From: an uncultured Isoptericola sp.
GTDB lineage: Bacteria > Actinomycetota > Actinomycetes > Actinomycetales > Cellulomonadaceae
Direction of reading: 5' to 3'
NCBI GenBank assembly: GCA_947497265.1
Contig: CANMFP010000008.1
Span: 1 to 64,000 of the forward strand
Length of the DNA: 64,000 nucleotides
The notes beneath the pieces are model-generated. The model saw nothing but the letters and a program-made list of their open reading frames with translations, did not search any database and was not told the origin of the DNA. Position numbers and translations under genes: made by a program. The first letter of the stretch is position 1; every line of letters starts with the position of its first letter. Positions 43,006 through 51,191 of this stretch are shown piece by piece.

Positions 43006-43371
43006 GGTGGAGCTGCCGGGAATCGAACCCGGGTCCGGTGACGCTGTTCCAGGACTTCTCCGGGCGCAGTCTGCTGTGATTTTCTCGGCCCCCACACTCA
43101 CGCAGACAAGGTGTGGACGGGCCCAGTCGTCGAGAAGTCCCCGCAGTCCCGACGACGAGGACTGCGAGCAGTGGCTCTCTAGATGACGTGAGCTACCGGG
43201 TCGAGAGCAATCCCGGGCTCACGGACTTCGAGGCTCGCTCAGGCGGCGAGGGCGAAGTCGGTGCGCTTGTTATCGGCACCTATAGGTTTGCAGGCATCGT
43301 TCACGAGATGAGCCTGCCTCCTCGGCCCGCTTCTCCTGGAATCACGACCACCGTCGAAACCGATCAGCCCC
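43006..43371 (-). ncRNA. ssrA: Transfer-messenger RNA
   Basis: The tRNA-like ends are present: 5' GGGGCTG pairs with 3' CAGCTCC (one G-T), the 5' part continues ATCGGTTTCGAC as in most tmRNAs, and the 3' part has the T arm GGGTTCGATTCCCGGCAGCTCC. The tag reading frame runs from 43277 down to the TGA at 43241-43239 and encodes ADNKRTDFALAA, ending in the ALAA degron. Only ACC of the 3' ACCA is encoded. About 366 nt, next to smpB, whose product it needs for rescuing stalled ribosomes. Confidence 0.95.
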
Positions 43372-43507
43372 TGTGGTGTTGTCAAAGCCCGCACCCCCAC
43401 CTGCCCCGACGTGCTGGGACGTGGTGGTCCGGGTGCGACCAGTCTAGATCATCAACCGGGCGGGCCGCGGGTTTATTTCGGTGGCCGGCCCGGTCGGGTG
43501 GGAGCCG

Positions 43508-44011
43508 TCAGCTCAGGAGCTCCTTCTGGCGCATCGCCCGCTGCGCCTCGCGCACGTCCTGCTTCTCACGCAGGCTCTGCCGCTTGTCGTACTCCTTCTT
43601 GCCTCGGGCCAGGGCGATCTCCACCTTGGCCCGGCCGTCCAGGAAGTACAGCCGCAGCGGCACGATCGTGTGCCCCTTCTCCCGCGACTTCACGCCCAGG
43701 CGGTCGATCTCGTCGCGGTGGAGCAGGAGCTTGCGCTTGCGGCGCGGCGTGTGGTTGTTCCACGTCCCTTGGAAGTACTCCGGGATGTGGACGTTCTCCA
43801 GCCACGCCTCGCCATGATCGATCGCGACGTAACCGTCCAGCAGCGACGCGCGCCCCATGCGCAGCGCCTTGACCTCGGTCCCCGACAGGACGATGCCGGC
43901 CTCGAAGACGTCCTCGATCGTGTAGTCGTGGCGCGCCTTCTTGTTGTTCGCCACGACCTGGCGGGGGTCGTCCGACTTCTTCTTCTTGGCGCCCTTGGCC
44001 TTGGTGGACAC
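43508..44011 (-). CDS. smpB: SsrA-binding protein SmpB
   Basis: A 167-aa tmRNA partner. Conserved motifs: [56 protein letters not shown] and [27 protein letters not shown]. Lys-rich tails at both ends, as usual. GTG start behind a GGAGGAG Shine-Dalgarno. The tmRNA gene starts 136 bp downstream; that gap contains no gene, only the presumed ssrA promoter region. Confidence 0.96.
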   Translation of the reverse strand: MSTKAKGAKKKKSDDPRQVVANNKKARHDYTIEDVFEAGIVLSGTEVKALRMGRASLLDGYVAIDHGEAWLENVHIPEYFQGTWNNHTPRRKRKLLLHRDEIDRLGVKSREKGHTIVPLRLYFLDGRAKVEIALARGKKEYDKRQSLREKQDVREAQRAMRQKELLS

Positions 44012-44120
44012 GGCTCCTCCTCCCTGGTCGTGGTACCGCAGCGTCTCAGGATACGCGGCCGACGGCGGGGGTCCAGCTGTTTCCGCGCTCGGCGATCAGG
44101 GGGGGGTTGGCGCGCGCCGG

Positions 44121-45563
44121 TCAGTTCAGCCAGCCGCCCATCGGGTCCACCGTGCTGCCGTTGACGTACACCTCGAAGTGGAGGTGGCACGCCGTCGAGC
44201 TCCCGGAGGTACCCGAGTAGCCGATGATCTCGCCCTTGCTGACCTTCTCCCCCACGCCGACGACGTCGCGCGACAGGTGCAGGTAACGGCTCATGACGTT
44301 GTCGCCCTTGTGCCGGCCGTGGTTGATGAGCACGTTGTTGCCCGGGCCGCTGCCGTAGTACGCCTGCTCGACGTACCCGCTCTGGGCGGAGTAGATCGGG
44401 GTGCCGCAGTAGGAGCGGATGTCCGTCCCGGCGTGCAGCCGCCACGCGTTGTAGATCGGGTGGAAGCGCTGACCGTACGAGCTGGTCACCACGTGGTAGT
44501 TCGTCGGCCACCCCAGGAACGGGCCGGAGGACCCGCCACCGCCGGAGCTGGACCCGCCTCCGCCTCCACCGCCGCCGGAGTTCGATCCGCCGCCGCCGCC
44601 GGAGTTCGATCCGCCGCCACCGCCGTTGCCCTTGTTGGCCTTGCGGTCGGCCTCGCGCTGCTTGCGCTCCTCGGCCTCACGCCGCTTGCGCTCCTCCTCG
44701 AGACGGCGGTCCCGCTCCTCCTGCTTGACGATGATCTGCTGGATCTCGTCCTTGAGGGCCGCGCGCTGCGCCTCGTTCTCCTCGAGCTCGGCGACGGTCT
44801 CGTCGCGCCGCTCCTCGATGGTCGCCTTGAGCTGCTTCTGCTCCTCGATGAGCTGCTCCACCTCGGCCTTGCGCTCCGCCGCGTCCCGCTCCGCCTTCTC
44901 GGCGACGAGGACGTTCGCGTCCGCCTCCGCCTTGAGCTCGGTGATGGTCTCGCGGATCGCGGCGAGGCGCGCCTCCTGGTTGCGCGCCACCGTCTCCGCC
45001 TCCTGCAGCTCGGCGACGGCGCGGGACTGGCTGCGCGCGGCCGACGAGTTGACGGCCACGTCCTCGAGGAACTCCCGCGTGGACTGGGCGCCCGTCACGA
45101 GCCCCAGCGTGCTGACGTCGTCACCTCGGCGGTATGCCTCCCGAGCCATGGCCACGACGTCGGTGCGGGCCTCCTCGGCCTTGCCCTCCCCGGCCGCGAT
45201 CTCCTCGGAGATCCGGGCCTCCTCGTCCTCGGCGTCGGCGAGGCGCTGGGCGAGCACCTCCGCCTTGCGTCGCGCCTCGGCGAGCGTGGCCTGGGCCTCG
45301 GCCAGCTCCGCCTGGGCGACGGGCAGGCGTGCCTCGACGGTGTTGAGGTCGAGCACGGCCTGGGCGAACTCGGCGTTCGTGTCCTCGAGAGCGACCTCGA
45401 GCTCTTCGCGCTCAGCGTCCTTCTCGGCCTTCTCCCGCTCGGCGGCGGCTCGCTGGTCGTCGATCTCGTCGGAGAGCGCGGGCGCGGACGGCCCGAGCAC
45501 GAGCAGGCCGACGACGGCGGCACCGACGATCCGGCGCAGGCGGGAGGCGGGACGGCGGGTCAC
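44121..45563 (-). CDS. EnvC-like M23 peptidoglycan hydrolase with coiled coil
   Basis: A 480-aa exported protein: signal peptide to about SAPALS, a coiled coil over about 30-300 (Glu/Ala/Lys heptads), a Gly/Ser linker at about 308-348 encoded by repetitive codons, and a C-terminal LytM/M23 domain. Zinc ligands are H377 and D381 (HAGTD) and H462 in HLH; H460 is also present. GTG 4 nt after the ftsX stop. FtsEX activates coiled-coil hydrolases or activators of this kind (EnvC in E. coli, RipC in mycobacteria), so this is the likely effector. Intact zinc ligands suggest it may itself be active. Confidence 0.92.
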   Translation of the reverse strand: MTRRPASRLRRIVGAAVVGLLVLGPSAPALSDEIDDQRAAAEREKAEKDAEREELEVALEDTNAEFAQAVLDLNTVEARLPVAQAELAEAQATLAEARRKAEVLAQRLADAEDEEARISEEIAAGEGKAEEARTDVVAMAREAYRRGDDVSTLGLVTGAQSTREFLEDVAVNSSAARSQSRAVAELQEAETVARNQEARLAAIRETITELKAEADANVLVAEKAERDAAERKAEVEQLIEEQKQLKATIEERRDETVAELEENEAQRAALKDEIQQIIVKQEERDRRLEEERKRREAEERKQREADRKANKGNGGGGGSNSGGGGGSNSGGGGGGGGSSSGGGGSSGPFLGWPTNYHVVTSSYGQRFHPIYNAWRLHAGTDIRSYCGTPIYSAQSGYVEQAYYGSGPGNNVLINHGRHKGDNVMSRYLHLSRDVVGVGEKVSKGEIIGYSGTSGSSTACHLHFEVYVNGSTVDPMGGWLN

Positions 45564-45567
45564 GGGA

Positions 45568-46479
45568 TCACACCCTCGTGTATCGGTGCAGAGTGACGAC
45601 GGAGGACACCACGGCGAGCGCGACGGCGACACCGAGGAGCAACGGTGCGATGGCGAGCACGTCGGCGGTCGTGACGTAGTTGACCCAGTCGACGGACTGG
45701 GCGAGCCAGTCGACCACCAGGTACTGCACGGCGAGCCAGAGCCCGCCCACGGCGAGCACGGCGCCGACCAGCGCGGCGATGGCGCCCTCCAGCATGAAGG
45801 GGAGCTGGACGAACAGGTTCGATGCACCCACGAGTCGCATGATGCCTGTTTCTCGCCGTCTCGACACGGCGGAGAGCCGGATCGTGGTGGTGATCAGCAG
45901 TGCTGCGGCCAGGAGCATGACGGCGGCGAGGCCGACGGCGACGAGGGACGCGCGGTTGAGCGCGAGGAAGAGTGGTTCGAACGCGGCGCGCTGGTCCTCG
46001 ATCACCTCGACGCCGTCACGGCCGCTGAGGACCTCGTCGACCACCTGGTACTGCTCGGGGTCGGCGAGCTGGAGCCGGTAGGACGCCTGCATGTCGTCCT
46101 CGGTGAGCTGCGTGCCCTGGTAGCCGTCCGGGTAACGGGCCTCGAACGCCTCGAACGCCTCCGCCTTCGACTCGAAGTACGTCGTCGCGACCACGTCGCC
46201 GAGCTCGGTGTCGATGGCCCGTTCGATGGTGGCGATCTGTTCCTCGGTGGCCTCGCCCTCCGCGCATGTCGGCTCCGTGGACCCCTCGGGACACAGGAAG
46301 ACGGACACCTCGACGAGGTCGTACCAGTCGCCCTTCAGCTTGGTGACCTGCGCCTGCAGGAGCGCTGCGGCGCCCACGAACGTGAGGGAGACGAACGTGA
46401 CGAGGATGACGGAGATCACCATCGTGGCGTTGCGCCGCAGACCCTGGAGGACCTCGACGAGGATGAACTGCAGCCGCAC
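45568..46479 (-). CDS. ftsX: Cell-division protein FtsX
   Basis: A 303-aa membrane protein with four predicted helices (about 20-42, 178-200, 222-250, 272-295) and an extracellular loop between helices 1 and 2 (about 45-170), which contacts the hydrolase in homologues. The loop includes VSVFLCPEGSTEPTCAEGEAT with two cysteines. GTG start 3 nt after the ftsE stop. It works as FtsEX at the division septum. Confidence 0.94.
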   Translation of the reverse strand: MRLQFILVEVLQGLRRNATMVISVILVTFVSLTFVGAAALLQAQVTKLKGDWYDLVEVSVFLCPEGSTEPTCAEGEATEEQIATIERAIDTELGDVVATTYFESKAEAFEAFEARYPDGYQGTQLTEDDMQASYRLQLADPEQYQVVDEVLSGRDGVEVIEDQRAAFEPLFLALNRASLVAVGLAAVMLLAAALLITTTIRLSAVSRRRETGIMRLVGASNLFVQLPFMLEGAIAALVGAVLAVGGLWLAVQYLVVDWLAQSVDWVNYVTTADVLAIAPLLLGVAVALAVVSSVVTLHRYTRV

Positions 46480-46482
46480 CGC

Positions 46483-47451
46483 TCAGGCCTCCTCGTGCCC
46501 GGTACCGGCGCCGGACATCGCACGACGGGACCGGCGCGACGGGAGCTCGGAGGTGTCGGGCTCCCCGGTGCCGTCCTCGGGCGGTGCCTTCTGCGAGCCG
46601 TCGTGCTCGAACGCGCCCTGCTCGACGGCGGCCTCTGCCGCCTCCTCGGCGGCCACGTCGCCCGGCTCGGGCTGGACGACGATCCGTGGCGTGGCGCCGC
46701 GGCGCGGGACGCCGCGGCCGGGGGCGTCCAGCACGGGGGCCGGGCCGACCAGCGGGAGGATGTCCTCCCGCCGGCCGTACTGGGCGTCGGCCTCGTCACG
46801 CACCACGCTCCCGGTGGAGAGCTCGACCACGCGGCGGCGCATCTCGTTGACGATCTCGTCGTCGTGCGTCGCCATGACCACGGTGGTGCCGGTGCTGTTG
46901 ATCCGGTCCAGGAGGCGCATGATGCCCAGCGACGTCGTCGGGTCGAGGTTCCCCGTGGGTTCGTCGGCGAGCAGGATCTGCGGGCGGTTGACGAAGGCTC
47001 GCGCGATCGCGACCCGCTGCTGCTCGCCGCCCGAGAGCTCGTGGGGGCGGCGCTTCTCCTTGCCGTCCAGGCCGACCCACTCCAGCACCTCCGGCACGGT
47101 GGTGCTGATGGTGTGCCGCGGGCGCCCGATCACCTGCAGCGCGAAGGCCACGTTCTCGTAGACGTTCTTGTTGGGCAGGAGCCGGAAGTCCTGGAAGACC
47201 ATCCCGATGCCGCGCCGCAGCGAGGGCACCTTCCAGCCGGACAGGCGGGTGAGGTCGCGGCCGGCCACGTAGACCCGCCCGCCGGTGGGTCGCTCCTCGC
47301 GCAGCACCAGCCGCAGGAACGTCGACTTGCCGGAGCCGGAAGCGCCCACGAGAAAGACGAACTCACCACGCTCGACGTCGACGGAGACCTCGTCGAGCGC
47401 CGGCCTCGCCCCCCTGGCGTAGACCTTCGAGACGTTCTCGAACCTGATCAC
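46483..47451 (-). CDS. ftsE: Cell-division ATP-binding protein FtsE, C-terminally extended
   Basis: A 322-aa ABC ATPase: Walker [10 protein letters not shown] at 36-44, Q loop [10 protein letters not shown], signature LSGGEQQR at 139-146, Walker B LLADEPTG at 160-167. The core ends near residue 222, as in normal FtsE (about 229 aa). The remaining 100 residues are an extra Glu/Ala/Pro-rich, probably disordered tail. Start is the GTG at 47451 after GGGGGGGAGGGG; a longer reading to 47628 has no homologous sequence. Confidence 0.93.
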   Translation of the reverse strand: MIRFENVSKVYARGARPALDEVSVDVERGEFVFLVGASGSGKSTFLRLVLREERPTGGRVYVAGRDLTRLSGWKVPSLRRGIGMVFQDFRLLPNKNVYENVAFALQVIGRPRHTISTTVPEVLEWVGLDGKEKRRPHELSGGEQQRVAIARAFVNRPQILLADEPTGNLDPTTSLGIMRLLDRINSTGTTVVMATHDDEIVNEMRRRVVELSTGSVVRDEADAQYGRREDILPLVGPAPVLDAPGRGVPRRGATPRIVVQPEPGDVAAEEAAEAAVEQGAFEHDGSQKAPPEDGTGEPDTSELPSRRSRRAMSGAGTGHEEA

Positions 47452-47610
47452 TGCGTGCCCCTCCCCCCCGGCGGGCACCACTCGACTCGGGTGCTCGCCT
47501 GGTTGAGAGTCGCACGACGGCGCTGCCCGCCCGACGGAGGACACGCCGGTAGGTCGAGGGTCGAGTTGTTGCTTGGCGCAACAACGGACAAACCGCGGAA
47601 ATCCGCCAAA

Positions 47611-47710
47611 CGCCGAGGTAGTACCCATTCCGCCGAGGGAGAGCGGCGCCCCGCGAGGTAGTACCGGATCGGCCGAGGTAGTACGCGACGCCGCGAGGTA
47701 GTGGGCGCGG
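47611..47710. repeat. Five-unit tandem array with 20-bp period
   Basis: The motif GAGGTAGTAC begins at 47615, 47655 and 47675, with degraded versions GAGGGAGAGC at 47635 and GAGGTAGTGG at 47695: five units spaced exactly 20 bp. Each is preceded by CGCC, CCGC or GGCC; the other six to eight bases vary. It fills the end of the 270-bp gene-free gap 47452-47721 between prfB and ftsE. The rest of the gap holds a GTTGTTGC...GCAACAAC inverted pair near 47566-47586. Confidence 0.85.
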
Positions 47711-47721
47711 TCGCGCTCAGG

Positions 47722-48831
47722 TCAGCTCTCGCCACCCGAACGACGCCAGCGGATGCCGGCCTCGATGAACTCGTCGATCGCGCCGTCGAACACGTTCTGC
47801 GTGTTGCCCGACTCGTGCTCGGTCCGCAGGTCCTTGACCATCTGGTACGGGTGCAGCACGTAGGAGCGCATCTGGTCGCCCCAGGACGCCTTGATGTCCC
47901 CGGCCATCTCCTTCTTCTTCGCGGCCTCCTCCGCCTGGCGGATCAGCAGCAGGCGCGACTGCATGACGCGCAGCGCGGCGGCGCGGTTCTGGATCTGCGA
48001 CTTCTCGTTCTGCATCGACACGACGGTCCCCGTGGGGATGTGCGTCATGCGCACGGCCGAGTCCGTGGTGTTCACCGACTGGCCGCCCGGGCCCGAGGAG
48101 CGGAAGACGTCGATCTTGAGCTCGTTCTCCGGGATCTCGATCGAGTCGGTCTGCTCGATGAGCGGGATCACCTCGACCGCGGCGAACGACGTCTGCCGGC
48201 GGCCCTGGTTGTCGAACGGCGAGATGCGGACCAGGCGGTGCGTGCCGGCCTCGACCGACAGGTGACCGAACGCGTACGGCGTGTCGACCTCGAACGTCGC
48301 CGACTTCAGCCCGGCCTCCTCCGCGTAGGAGGTGTCCATGACCTTGGTGGGGTAGCCGTGGCGCTCGGCCCAGCGCAGGTACATGCGCATGAGCATCTCG
48401 GCGAAGTCCGCCGCATCGACGCCACCGGCACCGGCACGGATCGTCACGACGGCGGCACGGGCGTCGTACTCACCGTTGAGCAGCGTGCGGACCTCGAGCG
48501 ACCGCAGGTCCTTGCGGATCGCCTCGACCTCGGCCTGTGCCTCGTCGAGGGAGTCGGCGTCCTCCATCTCGTTGCCGAGCTCGACGAGCGTCTCGACGTC
48601 GTCGATCCGGCTGCCGAGCCGCTTCACCCGCTCGAGCTCGCTCTGCGCGTGGGACAGGGCTGACGTGACCTTCTGCGCGTTGTCCTGGTCGTCCCACAGG
48701 TCCGGCGAGGCCGCCTGGTCGGACAGCATCTCGATCCGCTCCTGCAGCTCAGCGGGGTCGCTCACCGACTCGATGGTCTTGAGGGTGGAGCGGAGCGCCT
48801 TGATCTCGGCGGGAAAGTCGATGGTGGCCAC
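47722..48831 (-). CDS. prfB: Peptide chain release factor 2
   Basis: A 369-aa class I release factor recognising UGA/UAA. The catalytic [15 protein letters not shown] loop is near residue 247, and [11 protein letters not shown] and [13 protein letters not shown] are typical. The open frame is continuous; the programmed frameshift of E. coli prfB is absent. GTG at 48831 gives [14 protein letters not shown], matching the family; an upstream TTG at 48840 is unlikely because TAGGCT (48840-48845) overlaps it. Confidence 0.95.
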   Translation of the reverse strand: MATIDFPAEIKALRSTLKTIESVSDPAELQERIEMLSDQAASPDLWDDQDNAQKVTSALSHAQSELERVKRLGSRIDDVETLVELGNEMEDADSLDEAQAEVEAIRKDLRSLEVRTLLNGEYDARAAVVTIRAGAGGVDAADFAEMLMRMYLRWAERHGYPTKVMDTSYAEEAGLKSATFEVDTPYAFGHLSVEAGTHRLVRISPFDNQGRRQTSFAAVEVIPLIEQTDSIEIPENELKIDVFRSSGPGGQSVNTTDSAVRMTHIPTGTVVSMQNEKSQIQNRAAALRVMQSRLLLIRQAEEAAKKKEMAGDIKASWGDQMRSYVLHPYQMVKDLRTEHESGNTQNVFDGAIDEFIEAGIRWRRSGGES

Positions 48832-48839
48832 GATGTTCA

Positions 48840-48845
48840 AGCCTA
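48840..48845 (-). promoter_or_regulatory. Candidate -10 box for prfB
   Basis: TAGGCT on the minus strand, 8 nt before the GTG at 48831. Confidence 0.4.
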
Positions 48846-48853
48846 CCTGCCGC

Positions 48854-49219
48854 TCAGGAGGCTCCCGGCAGGGTCCGTCCGAACATCGCGGCCGTCGCCC
48901 GGGCGCTCGGCTCCCCCGCGTCGACGTCGGCGCCGGCGTCGATCAGCGCCTGGATGACGTCGGGATCGCCCTTGAACACCGCGCCCGCGAGCGGTGACTG
49001 ACCACGAGCGTTGAGCCGGTTCACGTCGGCGCCACGGGCAGCCAGCCCTCGGACGAGCGAGGCGTGACCGTGGTACGCGGCCAGCATGAGCAGCGTGTTG
49101 CCCTGGGCGTCGACGTGGTCGGCCGGGACGCCGGCGTCGACGAACTCGAGCAGCAGGCTCTCGCCGGCGCGGGCGAGGTCGAACATCTGGTCCAGGTCGA
49201 CGGGAAGCTTGTCGTTCAT
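48854..49219 (-). CDS. Ankyrin-repeat protein
   Basis: A 121-aa protein with about three ankyrin repeats: [49 protein letters not shown], and [28 protein letters not shown]. Probably a protein-interaction module; partner unknown. Short ankyrin proteins of this type often accompany catalases or stand alone in actinobacteria. ATG at 49219; a CATACT hexamer 7 nt upstream may be its -10. Ends 22 bp before prfB, so it may share the transcript. Confidence 0.82.
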   Translation of the reverse strand: MNDKLPVDLDQMFDLARAGESLLLEFVDAGVPADHVDAQGNTLLMLAAYHGHASLVRGLAARGADVNRLNARGQSPLAGAVFKGDPDVIQALIDAGADVDAGEPSARATAAMFGRTLPGAS

Positions 49220-49253
49220 GGGCGCCAGTATGGCGTCTGCACGATGGCGCGAC

Positions 49254-49562
49254 TCATCCGGCACTTCGCCGACCGGTGGGGAGTAGCCCGGGCGGGGTGA
49301 CGGACTGGATGTAGGAGTCGAGGTCCCCGATGATCAGAAGCGCCAACCACTGATCGCTCTCGAGGACCTCGACCTTGTCCAACGCTACGGGGTGCGCTGG
49401 CCAGAGTGGTGTAGCGCGGTCGCTGGGGTCGTCTTCGACGAGACTTAGAGCGGCCACCGCGTAAGCGAACCCTTCACAGCACTCACGATGAGCGAGTCTC
49501 GGACATAGTGGTCGAGCAGTCCTCCGCGAGGGCCTCGCCAAGCAGGCCAGTAGGGTCGACAA
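49254..49562 (-). CDS. Hypothetical fragment in accessory island
   Basis: A 102-codon open frame whose only start is a TTG at 49562. The C-terminal 75 residues (GFAYAVAALSLVEDDPSD ... DKVEVLESDQWLALLIIGDLDSYIQ) look like genuine protein, acidic with a hydrophobic strand, while the first 28 are Arg-rich and look like out-of-frame translation. It may be a 5'-truncated remnant. No family recognised. Base composition is less GC-rich than its neighbours. Confidence 0.35.
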   Translation of the reverse strand: MSTLLACLARPSRRTARPLCPRLAHRECCEGFAYAVAALSLVEDDPSDRATPLWPAHPVALDKVEVLESDQWLALLIIGDLDSYIQSVTPPGLLPTGRRSAG

Positions 49563-49804
49563 ACACGCTGCCGATCCGTCGGCTCGGGCTGGCGGTCGGC
49601 GAGTTCGCGGACATCGTGACGGTGTACGTGGACCACGAGTCGTTCACGGTCACCACCGACCCGCAGCGGTACACCCGACTCACCACCGACCGGTACCTGT
49701 ACGAGTCCCGCGACGGCGACTTCCGGCGTGAGATCACCGTGGACGGCGACGGGCTCGTCGTCGACTATCCGGGCCTGTTCGAGCGCGCATCGCGAAGTGG
49801 CTGA
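49508..49804 (+). pseudogene. 5'-truncated putative glycolipid-binding protein (PF06475-like)
   Basis: From about 49547 the frame reads TNTLPIRRLGLAVGEFADIV, then QRYTRLTTDRYLYESRDGDF, and ends GLVVDYPGLFERA. This is the C-terminal half of the DUF1089 / putative glycolipid-binding family, normally about 190 aa. The N-terminal half is missing and the preceding residues do not fit, so the gene is a decayed remnant. It overlaps the antisense fragment at 49254-49562. Confidence 0.6.
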
Positions 49805-49910
49805 CGCGCACGCCGCCGACAGGCGCAGGCGCTCGTCCCGGCGCTGCGAGGGCATGTCCGAGGAGCGGCAAGCCGCACGGGTGGCGCGCTTGCCCGCTGA
49901 TTATCCGGAG

Positions 49911-49933
49911 GGATACCGTATCCATATGGATAC
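49911..49933. promoter_or_regulatory. Operator candidate overlapping XRE gene start
   Basis: Three alternating half-sites GGATAC (49911), GTATCC (49918), GGATAC (49928) give a 13-bp palindrome GGATACCGTATCC and a perfect 16-bp palindrome GTATCCATATGGATAC at 49918-49933. The second spans the ATG at 49926, and a TACCGT -10 (49914-49919) lies inside the first, 6 nt from the ATG. This is a strong autoregulatory arrangement. Confidence 0.65.
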
Positions 49934-50456
49934 TCTCACCGCTGGTCGCCTGGTGCGCGAGGCGCGCTCACGCGCTGGCGTCAGTGCGCGGGAACTCGCC
50001 GAGCGAGCTGCGACGTCGCGGACCGCCATCTCGGCATATGAGAACGACCGCAAGATACCGACGGCCGACACACTGCTTCGGCTTCTGCGTGCGGCCGGAA
50101 CGGATGTCGCGCTTGCGGACACGGCCCCGACATTCAGGCGCCACGACATCGGTCGCGGCCGCTACGTGTGGGTACCCGACCGTCTTCCCCGCCTCGATAC
50201 GGCGGAAGCACTGCGCACCGTCAAGATCCCACGCCGCATCTTCTGGTCGTCCCACCGCGACTCCTTCGACCTGTCCGTCCCGGACGACCGTGCCGAGGTC
50301 TACGCGGCGGTGCTCAGCGAGGGTGAACCGGCAGACATCCTCCGGCTCGTTGACGGCTTGCTCCTCTCCGAGATGTGGGATCGCATGTGGTTGCCACCGG
50401 CGGTCCGCAAGGCTTGGCAGCCACTGGTGGACGCCGCGCGGACGATTCCCGCATGA
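49926..50456 (+). CDS. XRE-family HTH protein, probable antitoxin of AbiEii-type pair
   Basis: A 176-aa protein with an XRE helix-turn-helix at about 8-60 (GRLVREARSRAGVSARELAERAATSRTAISAYE) and a C-terminal region of about 110 aa (RYVWVPDRLPRLDTAEALR ... WDRMWLPPAVRKAW) of unknown fold. Its stop overlaps the ATG of the nucleotidyltransferase (ATGA), the layout of a toxin-antitoxin operon. Palindromes over its promoter suggest autoregulation. Not the classical AbiEi fold, so the pair may be a variant. Confidence 0.75.
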   Translation: MDTLTAGRLVREARSRAGVSARELAERAATSRTAISAYENDRKIPTADTLLRLLRAAGTDVALADTAPTFRRHDIGRGRYVWVPDRLPRLDTAEALRTVKIPRRIFWSSHRDSFDLSVPDDRAEVYAAVLSEGEPADILRLVDGLLLSEMWDRMWLPPAVRKAWQPLVDAARTIPA

Positions 50457-51139
50457 CCGGACAGCCCGATCCGCAGGCGAAGGACGAGGTCCTCACGACC
50501 ACCGAGACGCACGAAACCCTGTCGCAGGCACACGTCGCCGTGGCGACTGCATTCTTCGACCTGGCGTCCTCGCGAGGCTTCATGGTCGTCGGTGGCTCGG
50601 CGCTGATCGCCAGAGGTGTCGTCTCTCGGACGACGGATGACCTCGACCTCTTCACCGCGCCCGGCGCGGGTAGCATCGAAGAAGCGAGTCGAGAGCTCAT
50701 CGCGACCGCGACCGCCCACGGCTGGGTGGCCGAGACCGTGCGTTCGAGCCCGACGTTCGTGCGACTCTTGCTGACCGTCGGCGGCGACGAACTCGTTGTC
50801 GATCTGGCCGTCGATGCGCCGCCTCTGACCGTTCCGACGCTGACCGTCCTCGGTCCCACCATCACGGTGGAAGAGAGTGCAGGGCAGAAGATGCTCGCAC
50901 TGTTCGGCCGGGCTGCCCCGCGCGACTTCGTCGACGTCTACGCGCTCGCAGCGTGTTTCACGCGGGACGACCTCATCGGTCTCGCTCGAGAGCGTGACTC
51001 CGGCTTCGATACCAGTGTGCTGCGCGAGATGTTCGGAGAACTCGACCGGCTGGGCGATAGTCGACTGCCCTTGCGCGCCGATCACGTCAGCAAGCTCCGC
51101 ACGTTCTTCGGTGATTGGCGACAGGAGCTGGCCACCTGA
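50453..51139 (+). CDS. AbiEii/AbiGii-like nucleotidyltransferase, probable toxin
   Basis: A 228-aa protein with the nucleotidyltransferase signature GGSALIARGVVSRTTDDLDLF (GGS, then DLD acidic pair) at about residues 43-63 and a third acidic site in ELVVDLAVD. A C-terminal helical part includes SAGQKMLALFGRAAPRDFVDVYAL, typical of AbiEii proteins, where K and D residues act in NTP binding. AbiEii toxins transfer nucleotides to RNA and halt growth, often as phage defence. Translationally coupled to the XRE gene. Confidence 0.8.
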   Translation: MTGQPDPQAKDEVLTTTETHETLSQAHVAVATAFFDLASSRGFMVVGGSALIARGVVSRTTDDLDLFTAPGAGSIEEASRELIATATAHGWVAETVRSSPTFVRLLLTVGGDELVVDLAVDAPPLTVPTLTVLGPTITVEESAGQKMLALFGRAAPRDFVDVYALAACFTRDDLIGLARERDSGFDTSVLREMFGELDRLGDSRLPLRADHVSKLRTFFGDWRQELAT

Positions 51140-51191
51140 GGCTACTCGCGCACCCGAATGCCGACGACGTGCCGGTGGCGGCTCTGGTCGA

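Noticed and set aside
43372..43507. A specific ssrA promoter
   Set aside because: A TAGACT hexamer near 43440 and a TTGACA-like string at the 5' end of the RNA were seen, but their spacing to the mature 5' end is not convincing enough to annotate.
47615..47704. Resemblance of GAGGTAGTAG-like repeat cores to the animal let-7 microRNA
   Set aside because: A chance match of about 10 bases; no such RNA system exists in bacteria and the repeat phasing is the meaningful signal.
47611..47710. The 20-bp array as a CRISPR
   Set aside because: Conserved cores of 10-12 bp with 8-10 bp gaps are far too short for CRISPR repeats and spacers, and there are no cas genes in the window.
48829..48840. TTG start for prfB or a programmed frameshift
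   Set aside because: The TTG overlaps a -10 hexamer, the GTG at 48831 gives the family N terminus, and the frame is continuous without an in-frame early stop.
49728..49925. Upstream extension of the XRE gene in the same frame
   Set aside because: The added residues are Arg/Ser-rich, overlap the glycolipid-binding remnant in another frame, and precede the operator; the ATG at 49926 is far better supported.
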